This document shows positions 7,034 through 13,688 of a DNA stretch of 13,688 bases, one piece after another (the stretch's first letter is position 1; every line of letters begins with the position of its first letter). The stretch lies in the NCBI GenBank assembly GCA_016777395.1, contig JADHRO010000032.1:1-13688 (forward strand), read 5' to 3'. The stretch comes from Chitinophagales bacterium (GTDB taxonomy: Bacteria > Bacteroidota > Bacteroidia > Chitinophagales > UBA8649). The translations under genes were made by a program, and so were the position numbers. Under the pieces are notes generated by a model. It ran no database searches. It was not told where the DNA came from and worked only from the letters and a program-made list of their open reading frames with translations.

Positions 7034-8803
7034 TTGCATAGAAAAATTATACATACCGTTGGCATTTGCTTATTATTCATGTTTGCGTTTAGTCAAGAGT
7101 CTCTTTCTTTAGAATTAAACCAAACAGACGGAAATAGTCTGCCAAAGAGGTTTGCGCTGAGCGAATCATTTAGTTCTCAAGATGAAATAGAAGCTGAACT
7201 GCGAAAGCTTATCGATGGACTTAGAAAAGCAGCTTTCGTTACTTCTTCAATAGATAGCCTTTATTGTTCAGCGGAGCAAGTGTGTTTTGCAGATTTTTTC
7301 CTTGGTGAGCAATATAAATTAGTCCGCATTAATAATGGCAATGTTTCTCCTGATGTTTGGGATCAGATTGGTGCAGCTAAAAAAAGTGAAAATGTTTCGA
7401 TTAGTCAATTGAAAAATATTGAGGAGCAGGTTCTTCGTTATTTTGAAAATCATGCATATCCCTATGCACAAGTCTGGGTAGATTCGATTCAATTGCTTGC
7501 GGGTGGTGCTGAAATGTCTTTATTTGTTGATAAAAAGGAAGCGATAGTTATTGACAGTATTGTGGTGCATGGCAATACTAGATCGCAATCGAAATTCTTA
7601 CAACGATATTTGGGAATAAGCAAGGGTGATGGATACAATCAGAAAAAAATGGAAGCAATTCCGCAGAAGCTAAAACAGTTAAGCTATCTGAAAGCAGTTA
7701 AACCTGCTGCGCTTTATTTTACGCCAGGAAAGGTAAGCCTGCATGTCTACTTAGAAAAGCAAAAAAGCAATCAGTTTAATTTAATACTGGGGGTTCTACC
7801 TAATGACCAACTAAACGATAACAAAGTAACCATAACGGGAGATGGCAAGCTACAGCTGTTAAATTCATTTGGAGTAGGAGAAGAAATTTTTGCTGAGTTT
7901 AGACAGCTCAAACCAAGAACGCAAAACCTTGATTTGACATTTGCTTATCCATATTTCTTAAATTCACCCATCGGAATATACGGGGCTTTTAATTTATACA
8001 AGAATGATAGTCTGTTTATCGATATCAATACAGAGCTTGGACTTTTATATCAATTCGGTGGGCTCAATCAGTTGAAATTCTTTTACAATAACAAAAGTTC
8101 TAATATTCTTAATACAGATACCATAACTATTAAATCTAATGGAGCATTGCCAAATACCTTGGATATTAGAAATAATACCTACGGACTAAATCTTCAGTTA
8201 CAGCAGTTAGATTATGTGCTAAATCCTCGAAAAGGATTCCAATTGAACTTGATCGGTGGAGTGGGGCTAAACAAAATCAGGGTAAATCAAAGTATTGCAA
8301 GTCTAACAGGATTTGATGGCATTCCATTGCAGTATAGTTATGATTCTTTGGATCTAAAGAAAATAAATTATTCTATAGGGTTTAAGCTGTCGCAGTTTCT
8401 CCCGATCGGAAAGCGAGGTACTTTTTTATTAAGGAATACATCTAAGTTTTATTTAGCAAAAGACATTCTAAATAATGAAATGTATAGAATTGGTGGATAT
8501 CGGCTATTAAGAGGATTTGATGAAGAGGCAATTTATACGCCATTCTATTCTATCTTTACCAGCGAATTTAGGTTGCTTCTGTCGCAAAATTCTTACTTCA
8601 ATGTTTTTACAGATATTGGTTTAGTTGAAGATGAAACGAAGGGTGCTCAATCTATAGATGTACCAATAGGTTTTGGTATAGGGCTTGCTTTAGAAACCAG
8701 AGGGGGTATATTTAGTTTGAGTTATGCCCTTGGGAAAAATTTAGATAATAAGATTGAATTCAGGAATGGCAAAATTCATTTCGGATTTATAAGTTTGTTT
8801 TAA
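7034..8803 (+). CDS. Omp85/BamA-TamA superfamily outer-membrane protein
   Basis: A 589-residue protein with a signal peptide (basic HRK, hydrophobic core about residues 8-19, probable cleavage after Ser20) and a POTRA-like domain at about 172-242, where IDSIVVHGNTRSQSKFLQRY is followed by YNQKKMEAIP. A further possible POTRA-like region lies around residues 55-105. The C-terminal half (about 245-589) alternates like a 16-strand beta-barrel and ends in phenylalanine (GFISLF), as expected of outer-membrane beta signals. IGGYRLLRGFDEE near 487-498 matches the conserved loop-6 GG...RGF/RGY motif of Omp85 barrels. It should reside in the outer membrane, assembling or exporting proteins, but it is too short and has too few POTRA domains to be the main BamA. 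The start is TTG 7034: a stop lies two codons upstream and the first ATG (codon 16) would cut into the signal peptide. Confidence 0.82.
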   Translation: MHRKIIHTVGICLLFMFAFSQESLSLELNQTDGNSLPKRFALSESFSSQDEIEAELRKLIDGLRKAAFVTSSIDSLYCSAEQVCFADFFLGEQYKLVRINNGNVSPDVWDQIGAAKKSENVSISQLKNIEEQVLRYFENHAYPYAQVWVDSIQLLAGGAEMSLFVDKKEAIVIDSIVVHGNTRSQSKFLQRYLGISKGDGYNQKKMEAIPQKLKQLSYLKAVKPAALYFTPGKVSLHVYLEKQKSNQFNLILGVLPNDQLNDNKVTITGDGKLQLLNSFGVGEEIFAEFRQLKPRTQNLDLTFAYPYFLNSPIGIYGAFNLYKNDSLFIDINTELGLLYQFGGLNQLKFFYNNKSSNILNTDTITIKSNGALPNTLDIRNNTYGLNLQLQQLDYVLNPRKGFQLNLIGGVGLNKIRVNQSIASLTGFDGIPLQYSYDSLDLKKINYSIGFKLSQFLPIGKRGTFLLRNTSKFYLAKDILNNEMYRIGGYRLLRGFDEEAIYTPFYSIFTSEFRLLLSQNSYFNVFTDIGLVEDETKGAQSIDVPIGFGIGLALETRGGIFSLSYALGKNLDNKIEFRNGKIHFGFISLF

Positions 8804-9618
8804 TGCGAATACTTTTTTTATTTTTTTGTTTAATATTTTGTTTTGTTCTTGATGGACAAAACCCGCCTGAAGAATTGCAGGAAGCAGCTGCATATTCAAC
8901 ATTACCTGACTCCTTTGCGGGTTTACCTTGCTTCAATCCTGAGGATATATCGATTCATAAGGAACGCTTGATTGGTCTAAGACCAGTGAGTTTAACGCGG
9001 GATTGGTATTTTTTCATGTCAGCCATATTTTCTTTGGTCATTGTTTTGGTTTATTTATCTTCTCGGGATGTGGTGAGAGCAAGTTTTAAATCGCTCATTA
9101 ATTTCCAATATCATATACAATACAGTCGCACGGACAAGCAGAATAATTTGATTGTCCTGGTGGTTTATTATTTATTGTTTGTTATTGCCTTTGCCACAGT
9201 TGCTCATTTCGTTATACATACTTTCACATCATTAAAGGGGTCATTTATTCGTATTTTTTTGGCCAGCTTTGTATTTGTTGTTTGGGATTATGTTTCTTTC
9301 ATTTTTTACGCTTTTTTCACTTCAAAATCTAAAATTATAGATTTGTTAAAGTCCATAAGTATTAGTTTTACTCCACTTTGGGCTTTATTAGGATGGCTTG
9401 CCATGCTTTTTGTTCTACTCACTTCACATGAAGTCGCTCAAGTATCTAGTTTGGTGGCCGCTATTATTTTAGGTCTCCTTCTACTTGTAAAGGAACTAAG
9501 AGTTTTAAGCGTACTCTGGCAGGAGAAAATGGACATCTTATCATTCCATTTTTTTGCTTACCTTTGCACTTTCAAATTTCTTCCACTAGTTATTTTAATT
9601 CGAATAGCTTTGAATTGA
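8803..9618 (+). CDS. DUF4271 family integral membrane protein
   Basis: A 271-residue protein with a hydrophobic N-terminus (residues 1-17, a likely signal sequence ending before DGQN). A roughly 50-residue extracytoplasmic segment follows, then about six membrane helices (about 68-86, 115-138, 147-172, 187-207, 214-229 and 248-268). The ending FHFFAYLCTFKFLPLVIL is the family signature I recognise for DUF4271, a Bacteroidota-specific family found beside hemD. Its biochemical role is not established. The ATG shares a base with the Omp85 stop (TAATG), which points to translational coupling, and hemD starts 50 bases downstream. A link to envelope assembly (from the Omp85 side) or to heme metabolism (from the hemD side) is inference only. 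Confidence 0.78.
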   Translation: MRILFLFFCLIFCFVLDGQNPPEELQEAAAYSTLPDSFAGLPCFNPEDISIHKERLIGLRPVSLTRDWYFFMSAIFSLVIVLVYLSSRDVVRASFKSLINFQYHIQYSRTDKQNNLIVLVVYYLLFVIAFATVAHFVIHTFTSLKGSFIRIFLASFVFVVWDYVSFIFYAFFTSKSKIIDLLKSISISFTPLWALLGWLAMLFVLLTSHEVAQVSSLVAAIILGLLLLVKELRVLSVLWQEKMDILSFHFFAYLCTFKFLPLVILIRIALN

Positions 9619-9668
9619 TGGTAAAGAGGAGTGAGAAAACTTGGCAAGCGTAAAACCTTTCGTATTTC

Positions 9669-10412
9669 ATGAAGAAAATCTCTAAAATTCTAATTTCGCA
9701 ACCTGAGCCAGCATCAAGGTCTCCGTATTTTGCGGTAGCAAAAAAGTATGGTGCAAAATTGGTGTTCAATCCATTTATTGAAGTGGAGCGTGTCAGTAAC
9801 AAAGAATTCAGGAAACAACGAGTAGATCTAAATAACTTTTCTGCAGTAACATTTACCAGCAGAAATTCTATGGATTTCTATTTTCAGATGATGGAGGAAA
9901 TGCGCGCAACGGTGTCACAGGAGACAAAATATTTCTGTACCTCAGAGGCAATTGCCTTGTATCTTCAGAAGTATATTCAGTATAGAAAAAGAAAGGTGTT
10001 CTTTGCAAATGGGACATTCGAAGATTTTAAGACCTTGCTTCTTAAATATAAATCAAATGCTGGCAAGTTTTTGGTGCCCTGCCCAGATGTTCGAAACAAC
10101 AAGCTCTCTAAATTCTTAACGGAGGAGCAATTCGACTTCAAGGAATGCATTATGTACAGAACAGTAAATGCTGATTTGTCTGAGCTAGATCTCGCTAAAT
10201 TTGACATGATTTTGTTTTTCAGTCCACTTGGAGTTCAGTCTCTTTTTCAGAATTCACCTGAATTCAAGCAAGGTAAAATACACATTGCTGGTTTTGGCCC
10301 TAATACTTGTGTAAAGATAGAGGAAATGGGATTGAAGCTTAATCTCAAAGCCCCAATGCCGAAAGCGCGATCTATGTCTGCAGCTCTAGAAAGTTATTTA
10401 GGCGGATTGTAA
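9669..10412 (+). CDS. hemD: Uroporphyrinogen-III synthase
   Basis: A 247-residue cytosolic enzyme that closes hydroxymethylbilane into uroporphyrinogen III with inversion of ring D, the branch-point step to heme and other tetrapyrroles. Sequence identity in this family is low, but its landmarks are here: ILISQPEP (8-15), AVTFTSRNSMDFYF (59-72), MYRTV (162-166), ILFFSPLGVQSLF (181-193) and HIAGFGPNTCVKIEEMGL (205-222). Two alternating alpha/beta lobes of about 120 residues fit the length. It follows the DUF4271 gene, its usual neighbour in Bacteroidota, and precedes the porP-like gene by 44 bases. The ATG at 9669 gives the expected basic start MKKISKILIS. No other tetrapyrrole biosynthesis gene is in the window; hemW on the opposite strand handles finished heme. 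Confidence 0.9.
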   Translation: MKKISKILISQPEPASRSPYFAVAKKYGAKLVFNPFIEVERVSNKEFRKQRVDLNNFSAVTFTSRNSMDFYFQMMEEMRATVSQETKYFCTSEAIALYLQKYIQYRKRKVFFANGTFEDFKTLLLKYKSNAGKFLVPCPDVRNNKLSKFLTEEQFDFKECIMYRTVNADLSELDLAKFDMILFFSPLGVQSLFQNSPEFKQGKIHIAGFGPNTCVKIEEMGLKLNLKAPMPKARSMSAALESYLGGL

Positions 10413-10440
10413 AAAATTCTCACAAACTCTTCTAACTTTA
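10407..10440 (+). promoter_or_regulatory. Weak promoter candidate before the porP-like gene
   Basis: TTG at 10407-10409 and TAACTTTA at 10433-10440 are 23 bases apart. The second box differs from TAnnTTTG in its last base. It would start transcription near 10447, ten bases before the proposed start codon. The match is imperfect and read-through from hemD is equally possible. Confidence 0.25.
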
Positions 10441-10456
10441 CTCTAAAGATTTAATC

Positions 10457-11425
10457 CTGAGAGTTCTCCTTTTACTTATACTATTTTTTGCGGCGTTTAA
10501 GCTTGAGGCACAACAGTGGGTACAGTTTAGTCAGAGTAGTAATTATGGCACTTTTTTAAATCCTGCATATGCAGGGCACAAGAGTGTTTTGAATGCAACC
10601 GTCGCCCATCGTAGTCAATATGTTGGATTGGGCACAAAAGCGATTGGCACACAATTTACAAGCTTTAGTTCACCTATTCAAAGTTCGAAGTTTGGATTGG
10701 GGTTTCGTATAGTCAATGACTTTATAGGTTTACAAAGATACACCAACATGGATCTTATTGCGGCTTATCATGTTTTAGACGGAAAAAATCGGCTGTCTGG
10801 CGGAGTTAATTTTGGTCTTGTTCAGTTTGGATTAAATGGTGCGGAGTTGACCGCTCCAGATGGGGATTATTTACCCGGTGTAATCATACATAATGATGAT
10901 TTGCTACCCGTTGGTTCATCTGCTGGTATGGCGCCCACTTTATCCCTTGGTTTGTTGTATGGATATAAGAACTTTGAAGTAGGAATATCCTTAAATAACA
11001 TGACAAGTCCTAAAATCAATATTTCAAATACAACAAGTGGAACAATTATTAATATATCTCGTACAATAAACATACACTCGTTATACGTTATAGAGTTGAA
11101 CAATTTAAATGTAAAACCAGCGTTCTTTTGCAAGACAGACTTTAATAAATGGCAGGCCCAGTTAAATGTTGAGCTTGATTGGCGTAAGGTGATAGCAGGA
11201 TTGGGTTTTAGAGGGTACAGTGGATTGAATAATGACGCGGTGATTGGACTGTTAGGGTTTAAGGTAAAAGACAAAATAAGCGTAAGGTATAGTTACGATT
11301 ATAATGTATCTTTTTTGAATAACTCAAATTCGGGTTCACACGAGCTCAGTTTAAGGTTTGATTTGCAAAGAATTTTTAAACAAAATGTGAAAAGTAATAT
11401 TATATTTAACCCTAGATATTTGTAA
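10457..11425 (+). CDS. porP: PorP/SprF family type IX secretion outer-membrane protein (non-canonical start)
   Basis: PorP/SprF proteins are outer-membrane barrels of the type IX secretion/gliding machinery; in P. gingivalis PorP works with PorK-N and PorE. Conserved features are the signal peptide, FLNPAYAG about 20 residues after it, repeated beta-strand blocks (GLGFRIVND, SGGVNFGLVQFG, GLLYGYKNFEVGISLNN) and the closing GSHELSLRFDL plus NPRYL. The open frame begins after a stop at 10433-10435 and holds no ATG, GTG or TTG until 10589. A start at 10589 would lose the signal peptide and the FLNPAYAG motif. CTG at 10457 gives MRVLLLLILFFAAFKLEAQ, a normal signal peptide, and a total of 322 residues, which suits the family; ATC at 10454 is the alternative. 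A single base error turning ATG into CTG is also possible. Position just before gldK supports the porP name; family call firm, start uncertain. Confidence 0.83.
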   Translation: MRVLLLLILFFAAFKLEAQQWVQFSQSSNYGTFLNPAYAGHKSVLNATVAHRSQYVGLGTKAIGTQFTSFSSPIQSSKFGLGFRIVNDFIGLQRYTNMDLIAAYHVLDGKNRLSGGVNFGLVQFGLNGAELTAPDGDYLPGVIIHNDDLLPVGSSAGMAPTLSLGLLYGYKNFEVGISLNNMTSPKINISNTTSGTIINISRTINIHSLYVIELNNLNVKPAFFCKTDFNKWQAQLNVELDWRKVIAGLGFRGYSGLNNDAVIGLLGFKVKDKISVRYSYDYNVSFLNNSNSGSHELSLRFDLQRIFKQNVKSNIIFNPRYL

Positions 11426-11522
11426 AAAAAAGTTTACATTAGTGGGGTGTTTATTTTTCTTTAAATAAAAGAGTATTATATTTACACGCTTGAAAATAGC
11501 TATAAAAAAAAGTTAAAGTATT

Positions 11523-12779
11523 ATGAGACTACAATCCTTAACCTTAACGTTCCTTGGATTAGGAATTCTCTTCCTTTCCAGTTGCGGTGGAAGTTACAAC
11601 GGCCAGTTGCTTGGAGAATTAGATCGACCTAATTGGCAGCCAGAGATGCCTTATGGCATGGTTTACATACCGTCTGGTTTTCTTCACATAGGTCCTTCGG
11701 ATCAAGATGTTAATCATGCGCTCTTGTCTCAAAGCAAATCTGTTTCCATTGTCGGGTTCTTTATGGATGATACTGAAATTACAAATAATGAATATCGTCA
11801 ATTCGCACATTGGGTTAGAGATTCTATTGCACACAAATTGTTGGACAACGTTATTATTGACGAAGAAACAGGGGATGAGGCTATAGATTGGGCTGTGGAT
11901 ATTGATTGGCAAGATACGGAAACGAAGGAATTGTTAGAAGCGATGAATTATCCAAGTGATGACCCCTTAAATGGCGGTATAAATACGAGTAAATTAATTT
12001 ATGAATATATTTGGATGGATTGGCAAACGGCCGCAAGTCAGCCGAGTATTGCGAGAGAAGATTTGATGATGCAAGAAGAAGTTTCTATTTACCCAGATAC
12101 TTTGGTTTGGATAAGAGACTTCTCATATTCTTACAACGAGCCTTTAGCCAGACATTACTATTCTCATCCTGCATTTGATGATTATCCAGTTGTAGGTATT
12201 GATTGGGATCAAGCTAATGCATTTTCAGCTTGGAGATCTAGTTATTATAATGGTTACAAAAAGTCTCAAGGTCTTTCTGTAATGGATGATTTTAGAATTC
12301 CAATTGAGCACGAATGGGAATATGCTTCAAGAGGAGGTAAAGACATGTCGCCTTATCCATGGGGAGGACCTTACATTAGAAATAGTAAAGGTTGCTTGCT
12401 TGCTAATTTTAAGCCTGGTAGAGGTAATTACCCGGAAGATGGAGGTATGTATACCGTAAGGGCAGATGCATACTGGCCAAATGATTACGGGTTGTACAAC
12501 ATGGCGGGAAATGTTGCTGAATGGACTTCTTCTGCATTTTATGAAAACGCTTACAACTTTATCCATGATTTGAATCCTGACATTCGGTATGATGCCAATG
12601 ACAGTGAGCCAAACACTATGAAGAGAAAAGTTATCAGAGGAGGTTCTTGGAAAGATATAGGTTACTACATCCAAACAGGAACACGGCATTGGGAGTATTC
12701 TTTCGAACCTAAGAGTTACATCGGTTTTAGATGTGTATCAACATACTTAGGGCGAGATTACAGAGATGCGGCATACTAA
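11523..12779 (+). CDS. gldK: Gliding motility / T9SS lipoprotein GldK
   Basis: A 418-residue outer-membrane lipoprotein: signal sequence of about 20 residues with lipobox LSSC and lipidated Cys21, then a formylglycine-generating-enzyme-like (sulfatase-modifying factor) domain. Recognisable segments are RPNWQPEMPYGMVYIPSG (35-52), FFMDDTEITNNEYRQF (79-94), YPVVGIDWDQANAF (221-234), FRIPIEHEWEYASRGG (257-272), YGLYNMAGNVAEWTS (322-336), VIRGGSW (370-376) and GFRCV (401-405). GldK (PorK) forms periplasmic rings with GldN (PorN) under the outer membrane in the type IX secretion system. Apart from Cys21 the domain has only Cys291 and Cys404 and lacks the cysteine pair used by active formylglycine enzymes, so it is structural, as is known for the family. 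It heads the gldKLM genes; an A-rich leader and no Shine-Dalgarno sequence precede the ATG. Confidence 0.95.
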   Translation: MRLQSLTLTFLGLGILFLSSCGGSYNGQLLGELDRPNWQPEMPYGMVYIPSGFLHIGPSDQDVNHALLSQSKSVSIVGFFMDDTEITNNEYRQFAHWVRDSIAHKLLDNVIIDEETGDEAIDWAVDIDWQDTETKELLEAMNYPSDDPLNGGINTSKLIYEYIWMDWQTAASQPSIAREDLMMQEEVSIYPDTLVWIRDFSYSYNEPLARHYYSHPAFDDYPVVGIDWDQANAFSAWRSSYYNGYKKSQGLSVMDDFRIPIEHEWEYASRGGKDMSPYPWGGPYIRNSKGCLLANFKPGRGNYPEDGGMYTVRADAYWPNDYGLYNMAGNVAEWTSSAFYENAYNFIHDLNPDIRYDANDSEPNTMKRKVIRGGSWKDIGYYIQTGTRHWEYSFEPKSYIGFRCVSTYLGRDYRDAAY

Positions 12780-12811
12780 ATCGAACATTTTATTATTACT
12801 AAACCATAAAC

Positions 12812-12826
12812 GTTAATTGAATTAAC
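12812..12826 (+). other. Perfect AT-rich hairpin between gldK and gldL
   Basis: GTTAAT, a TGA loop and ATTAAC form a perfect 6-base-pair stem in the 84-base gap between gldK and gldL. It is not followed by a T-run, so it does not look like an intrinsic terminator. It could be a processing or stability element, or an operator-like palindrome, or chance in AT-rich DNA. Confidence 0.35.
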
Positions 12827-12863
12827 ATTCTATTACTATTGTTAAAAACCAAAAAAAATAAAA

Positions 12864-13505
12864 ATGGCAAAATCACAATCATTCTTTCTAAGTAAATCAG
12901 GTAAAACTTACCTAAATTATGCATATTCAATAGGTGCAGCAATTGTAATTGCAGGAGCATTGTTTAAGTTAATGCACTGGCCTTTTGCTAGTTTAATGTT
13001 AATTATTGGTATGACAACCGAGGTAGTTATTTTTATTATCTCTGCGTTTGAGCCACAGTTTGAGCATCATTCTGATTATGAGTGGGAAAGAGTTTATCCA
13101 GAGTTAGCTGATCCAGAGTTAGATGCCTCTCATGGATCTGTAACTCAAAGCTTAGATGATATGTTGGCAAATGCTAATATCGAACAAAAAATGTTAGCTC
13201 GGCTAGGAGAAAATCTTGGCAAGTTAACGACCAACGTTGAAAGTTTGAGTGACATGAGTGATGCGATGTCTGCCACGGAAGACTACTCTAATAATGCAAG
13301 AGCTGCAGCTAACACTTTAGGTGAGGTTAAAGATGCATACTCTGCAGCTTTATCTTCTGCAGATGGACTAACTTCTACTTTGGATACCTTGAAATCTATA
13401 TCTGAATCTGCAGGGGCAGTTCACTCTCAAATGACAGATTTAACGGACAACTTGTCTTCTCTAAATAAAGTATATGGCAATATGCTTTCAGCAATGAAAT
13501 CATAA
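12864..13505 (+). CDS. gldL: T9SS/gliding motor protein GldL
   Basis: GldL (PorL) is the cytoplasmic-membrane stator-like part of the proton-driven GldLM motor that powers type IX secretion and gliding. The 213-residue protein has two close membrane helices (about residues 17-36 and 43-62) joined by the LMHWP turn, then a YPEL motif near 78-81 and a long cytoplasmic tail rich in Ala, Ser, Leu and Asp with heptad-like spacing that is probably coiled coil. Glu53 in the second helix (TTEVVIF) lines up with the intramembrane glutamate (Glu49 in Flavobacterium johnsoniae) needed for motor function, and Lys35 and His38 sit at the end of the first helix. It follows gldK by 84 bases and precedes gldM by 45. 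The ATG start is preceded by an A-rich run, with no Shine-Dalgarno sequence. Confidence 0.95.
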   Translation: MAKSQSFFLSKSGKTYLNYAYSIGAAIVIAGALFKLMHWPFASLMLIIGMTTEVVIFIISAFEPQFEHHSDYEWERVYPELADPELDASHGSVTQSLDDMLANANIEQKMLARLGENLGKLTTNVESLSDMSDAMSATEDYSNNARAAANTLGEVKDAYSAALSSADGLTSTLDTLKSISESAGAVHSQMTDLTDNLSSLNKVYGNMLSAMKS

Positions 13506-13550
13506 TTGAACCTTTATTTATACAAAACTTAACCTTTAAAATAGATTATA

Positions 13551-13688
13551 ATGGCAGGTGGTAAATTATCCCCAAGACAAAAGATGATTAATATGATGTA
13601 TCTCGTATTAACTGCACTTTTGGCAATGAATGTATCAGCGGAAGTACTTGAAGCATTCAAGTTAGTAGAGACTGGTATTGAAAATTCA
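13551..13688 (+). CDS. gldM: T9SS/gliding motor protein GldM, N-terminal 46 codons only
   Basis: The first 46 codons of gldM, cut by the right edge. The protein starts MAGGKLSPRQKMINMMYLVL, the standard opening of GldM/PorM, and enters its single membrane helix (about residues 17-35), which packs against the GldL helices. The missing remainder should be the large periplasmic domain that reaches the GldK/GldN ring. It lies 45 bases after gldL in the same direction, consistent with one operon; gldN is expected beyond the window. Confidence 0.95.
   Translation, partial: MAGGKLSPRQKMINMMYLVLTALLAMNVSAEVLEAFKLVETGIENS

Noticed and set aside
9627..9631. AGGAG read as a Shine-Dalgarno site for hemD
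   Set aside because: It is 38 bases before the ATG, and genes here otherwise lack Shine-Dalgarno sites, as is normal in Bacteroidota.
10867..11274. Minus-strand open frame of 135 codons inside the porP-like gene
   Set aside because: The plus-strand frame has clear PorP/SprF family motifs; the antisense frame has none.
11421..11438. Inverted repeat TGTAAA/TTTACA over the porP stop codon, suggestive of a terminator
   Set aside because: The stem is six weak base pairs, it includes the stop codon, and no T-run follows; expected by chance in such AT-rich sequence.
11450..11469. TTTATTT/AAATAAA hairpin between porP and gldK
   Set aside because: The stem is purely A/T and no T-tract follows on the plus strand, so it is not credible as a terminator.
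11477..11484. TATATTTA as a possible -7 box for gldK
   Set aside because: The last base differs from TAnnTTTG and there is no TTG at the proper spacing upstream.
11523..12779. Active sulfatase-modifying formylglycine-generating enzyme
   Set aside because: The catalytic cysteine pair is absent, a lipobox is present, and the gene lies beside gldL and gldM, so it is GldK.

Overview
The window is AT-rich chromosomal DNA from a member of the Bacteroidota, probably a Flavobacteriia-like lineage. Four things support this: a type IX secretion/gliding locus (porP-like, gldK, gldL, start of gldM), a DUF4271 gene next to hemD, a single-chain fused E1 of the branched-chain 2-oxoacid dehydrogenase, and promoter boxes of the Bacteroidota type (TAnnTTTG) with no Shine-Dalgarno sequences at the starts. 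I cannot name the genus.

Layout. Minus strand 1-2169 holds a compact run read from right to left: ribD (riboflavin), a ten-helix EamA transporter coupled to it by an ATGA overlap, and the 5' part of a YigZ/IMPACT gene that leaves the window. Plus strand 2300-4279 is the fused E1 dehydrogenase, with a good promoter in the divergent gap it shares with ribD. Minus strand 4281-6977 is a second run: hemW, a cyclase-family metal hydrolase and a sterol-desaturase-family membrane protein. The last of these converges on the E1 gene with one base between stop codons.

Plus strand from 7034 to the right edge is one long co-directional block: an Omp85-type outer-membrane protein, a DUF4271 membrane protein joined to it by TAATG, hemD, a PorP/SprF-family protein, gldK, gldL and the first 46 codons of gldM. 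The porP-gldK-gldL-gldM order matches the porPKLMN locus of Porphyromonas gingivalis. Here the lipoprotein GldK (outer-membrane ring), GldL and GldM (inner-membrane motor) and a PorP-type barrel belong to one secretion machine. HemD (tetrapyrrole synthesis) and HemW (heme handling) put two heme-related genes close by, but on opposite strands.

Every large stretch is explained by known families and there is no gene-free stretch over 300 bases. I found no RNA gene, CRISPR array, insertion sequence or phage gene, and no convincing new biological system. The points most worth a second look are the porP-like gene, which has no ATG, GTG or TTG that preserves its signal peptide; the tightly coupled Omp85-DUF4271 pair; a perfect hairpin between gldK and gldL; and several genes whose best starts are not ATG.
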